DNA of 64,000 nucleotides from NCBI GenBank assembly GCA_035771165.1, contig JAWNZC010000345.1, forward strand, positions 1,097,501 through 1,161,500, written 5' to 3'. Under the pieces are notes generated by a model. The model worked only from the letters and a program-made list of their open reading frames with translations, ran no database searches and was not told the DNA's origin. The position numbers were made by a program, and so were the translations under genes. Below are positions 21,841 through 64,000 of this stretch, piece by piece. Every line of letters starts with the position of its first letter. Positions within the stretch are counted from its first letter, which is position 1. This DNA comes from Paragorgia papillata (taxonomy: Eukaryota > Cnidaria > Anthozoa > Scleralcyonacea > Coralliidae).

Positions 21841-23015
21841 ATCAGTACAGAGACAATTATTTGTGTACAGTATATCAAATTTTTATATTGAAATTACAAG
21901 AGATTCTGCAGTCTGGTTGTCATATAAAAACAATATTATTTTTGCTATTTTTCCTGATTTTCCAAATAAGAACCTGTGTAAACGTCGAACTTCACATGAA
22001 CCGATCCTAATTCCAACAATTAAGTTCATGTAAAGATCGACGTCTGAATTAGTCTGTTTCGACTGTTTTGATTAAGACCGATCCAAGGATAACGTTCGAC
22101 ATCGCTTGTCGGGAATTTCGACTTTGGATCGAGTTCGATTCAAACGTCGAACTTCACATGAACTAAACGTACTGCATTTTATCTCTCAAGTCCCTCGCGT
22201 GTCCCCGTTATCCCTTTTCATAATTATTATAATATATTTCCTTCCCATAATACCTGAAGAGAACAATATAGCAAGCTATTATACAAGTATAATCGGCCAA
22301 GCTATTATACAAGTATAATAGGGGCTGCAGCAAGAGAAATTTGGGCAAAGGGTTTTTTAAAAGTTTCCATTTTTCCAAAAGATAAATATTATTGATAATC
22401 AATAAGGTGAGACATTTTTATAACTCCCCTTCGTTTATGTCTATTAAAACGGAATAAATTACCTTACTGTTAGTTAGTCACTATATAGCTTTATTTTTGT
22501 CAGAATTTTGAAATTTTTCAATGCCCAGTGCTCTTGTAGAAATTCCATTCATGTCCTTACTGAACCGTGCTTTGTTGTCAATTCTGCCGCGTTGGTACGG
22601 TGCCAGATTGTCAAATGCCAAAGGACGCAATCACGCATTTCCCCCCATCTTCTTATGCTGTTGACCAATTGTCATGAATTACAAAGAGTTAGTGCTTAGT
22701 GAGTTGAAAATTAAAAGTTTCTAAAACGCAACATGCATAGCACCTAATGACCTTTTAAAAGTTATTAAATTAAAACTTGTATGAGTTGTATCGAAAAACG
22801 AAAGGTCGCACTGGAGAATAAATTAGTAGATTTGAGTCGCGTGCTAGGCAACATGTTTTTCAACACGTTAATAGTGCATCGTATGAGCATTGTTTGTTTT
22901 CTATTGTTTCGTAAAAATTTGGGCAACTTGCGAGATTTTTTTGGGCAAATGGTTAAACGCCCCCCCCCCTGGAAAAAATGCCCATACGCCTGAGTTCGAC
23001 GTTTGAACCGGGCCT
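21834..23015. other. Intergenic DNA without recognisable gene
   Basis: Contains repeated strings AAACGTCGAACTTCACATGA (21979 and 22143) and TTCGACGTTTGAACCGGGCC (22995), perhaps the ends of a degraded MITE. Short frames here have no recognisable domain. Confidence 0.5.
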
Positions 23016-23021
23016 AATCTA

Positions 23022-23193
23022 TAGAGCGTTTTCACTCACGTGATCGGTGGCCCCATTGGGGTGGTGAAACAATACGAAATATTTGAATAAGAAAGAGCTA
23101 ATTCCCATACCGTACACCAATATGGCCGCCATTTCATTGTTTTGGTACGCCAATATGGCCGCCGTGACGTCAGATGAAAACGCTCTATACATA
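23022..23193. mobile_element. Small MITE with TATAGAGCGTTTTCA ends
   Basis: Ends CTATAGAGCGTTTTCACTCA and ATGAAAACGCTCTATA. The interior has twice-repeated CAATATGGCCGCC strings. A fragment of the same family occurs at 57119-57262. Confidence 0.8.
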
Positions 23194-23479
23194 TTAGCTG
23201 CCATACACATGATTGATCGAATTCCGCCTTCTTCAGCGAATTCCCACTTCCATAAACAAAAAGTCAGTTCAACAGAATTTAATATTATGGCAATAATTAG
23301 TTGTGCATGACTAGATCCTTTTGGTAAAACCAGCATGGGGGCATTATTGAACTATAATATTCTCTTAACCGACAAAGACGAAGTTAGTTTTCACCTGTAA
23401 GGCAAGATGACAAGTAAGTGTAATATTTAATCTTTCTAATTCTCGTCCGTAATGAATACATTATATATGTCAGTATAGT

Positions 23480-23545
23480 ACTTTCAATGGTTAGATCATC
23501 TCGCTAGTGTTCGGAGGTGCGGTTTCAAGTCCCGTTCAGAGCTTT
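23480..23545 (+). repeat. tRNA-derived SINE relic
   Basis: TCAATGGTTAGATCATCTCG and GGTTTCAAGTCCC look like degenerate A and B boxes. The stem does not close. Confidence 0.45.
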
Positions 23546-23676
23546 CCGAATATTAACATCTAACGACAACTTGTACAGCAAGAATTAACAAAACATTAAT
23601 AAATACATTGTCTATTAAGTGACTTATACTATTACACGTGTTTACTTGTATCGTTAGTGACTTGTACTTTTATTGC

Positions 23677-23735
23677 TTTTTATTTAGATTCAATTAGTCA
23701 CCCTAAATGACAGGTTCATTATAAGACAGCGCGCG
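23677..23735 (+). promoter_or_regulatory. Likely 5' UTR of gene 2
   Basis: The bases before the gene 2 start include TTTTTATTTAG, which would serve as a splice acceptor for a 5' UTR exon starting near 23688. No convincing TATA box or initiator was identified. Confidence 0.3.
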
Positions 23736-63957
<40,222 letters not shown>

Positions 63958-64000
63958 GTAAGTTTGGACAGTTATTTTCTAATTGAGTAGTTTTTCCTCT

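Overview
The window is eukaryotic DNA. Coding sequence is broken into many short exons with GT-AG introns, the introns are packed with transposon relics and simple repeats, and there are no bacterial-type operons. A 5S-rRNA-derived SINE, tRNA-derived SINE relics, abundant foldback MITEs and a dispersed short unit around the string TCTAACGCCAGACGATTTTA together suggest a cnidarian, most likely an anthozoan such as a stony coral. That taxonomic call is inference from repeat style and protein family, not from a marker gene.

Two long plus-strand genes of the fibrocystin-L (PKHD1L1) family lie head to tail. Gene 1 (1-20095) enters the window already inside its coding sequence. I place 17 exons whose phases all join, giving 2267 residues and a stop at 20093-20095. 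They encode the second parallel-beta-helix region of a fibrocystin-L protein, a conserved domain with a tetrabasic KRRRRS site, and four Ig-like modules. Unlike the vertebrate protein it then has five cadherin repeats, a SEA-like domain, one transmembrane helix, a basic Ser/Pro-rich tail, a possible beta-grasp domain and a C-terminal MYND-type zinc finger.

About 3.6 kb of intergenic DNA without recognisable genes follows. Gene 2 (23736 to beyond 63957) begins with a signal-peptide exon. It has 27 exons in the window (3011 residues, open at the end), covering the N-terminal and central fibrocystin-L layout: IPT/TIG domains, PA14, more IPT/TIG domains (about fourteen in all), a cupredoxin-like domain, the first G8 domain and its beta-helix region. 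Gene 1 therefore shows the C-terminal part and gene 2 the N-terminal part of the same architecture: tandem paralogs.

The introns and intergenic space hold hAT-type elements with perfect 8-bp duplications, a 1-kb element with 31-bp inverted repeats resembling P elements, TTAA-flanked foldback elements ending TTAAGGTGG, PIF/Harbinger-like MITEs with TTA/TAA duplications, a pogo/Tigger-like element, and a 5'-truncated R2-type LINE in a (TAGTG)n array with a second, shorter 3' copy in the same array and register. Several tandem arrays appear to have grown out of 5S-SINE copies.

Everything was read by eye. Exon boundaries rest on splice consensus, reading-frame phase and family resemblance. Repeat boundaries are good to a few bases where a target-site duplication is described and rougher elsewhere.
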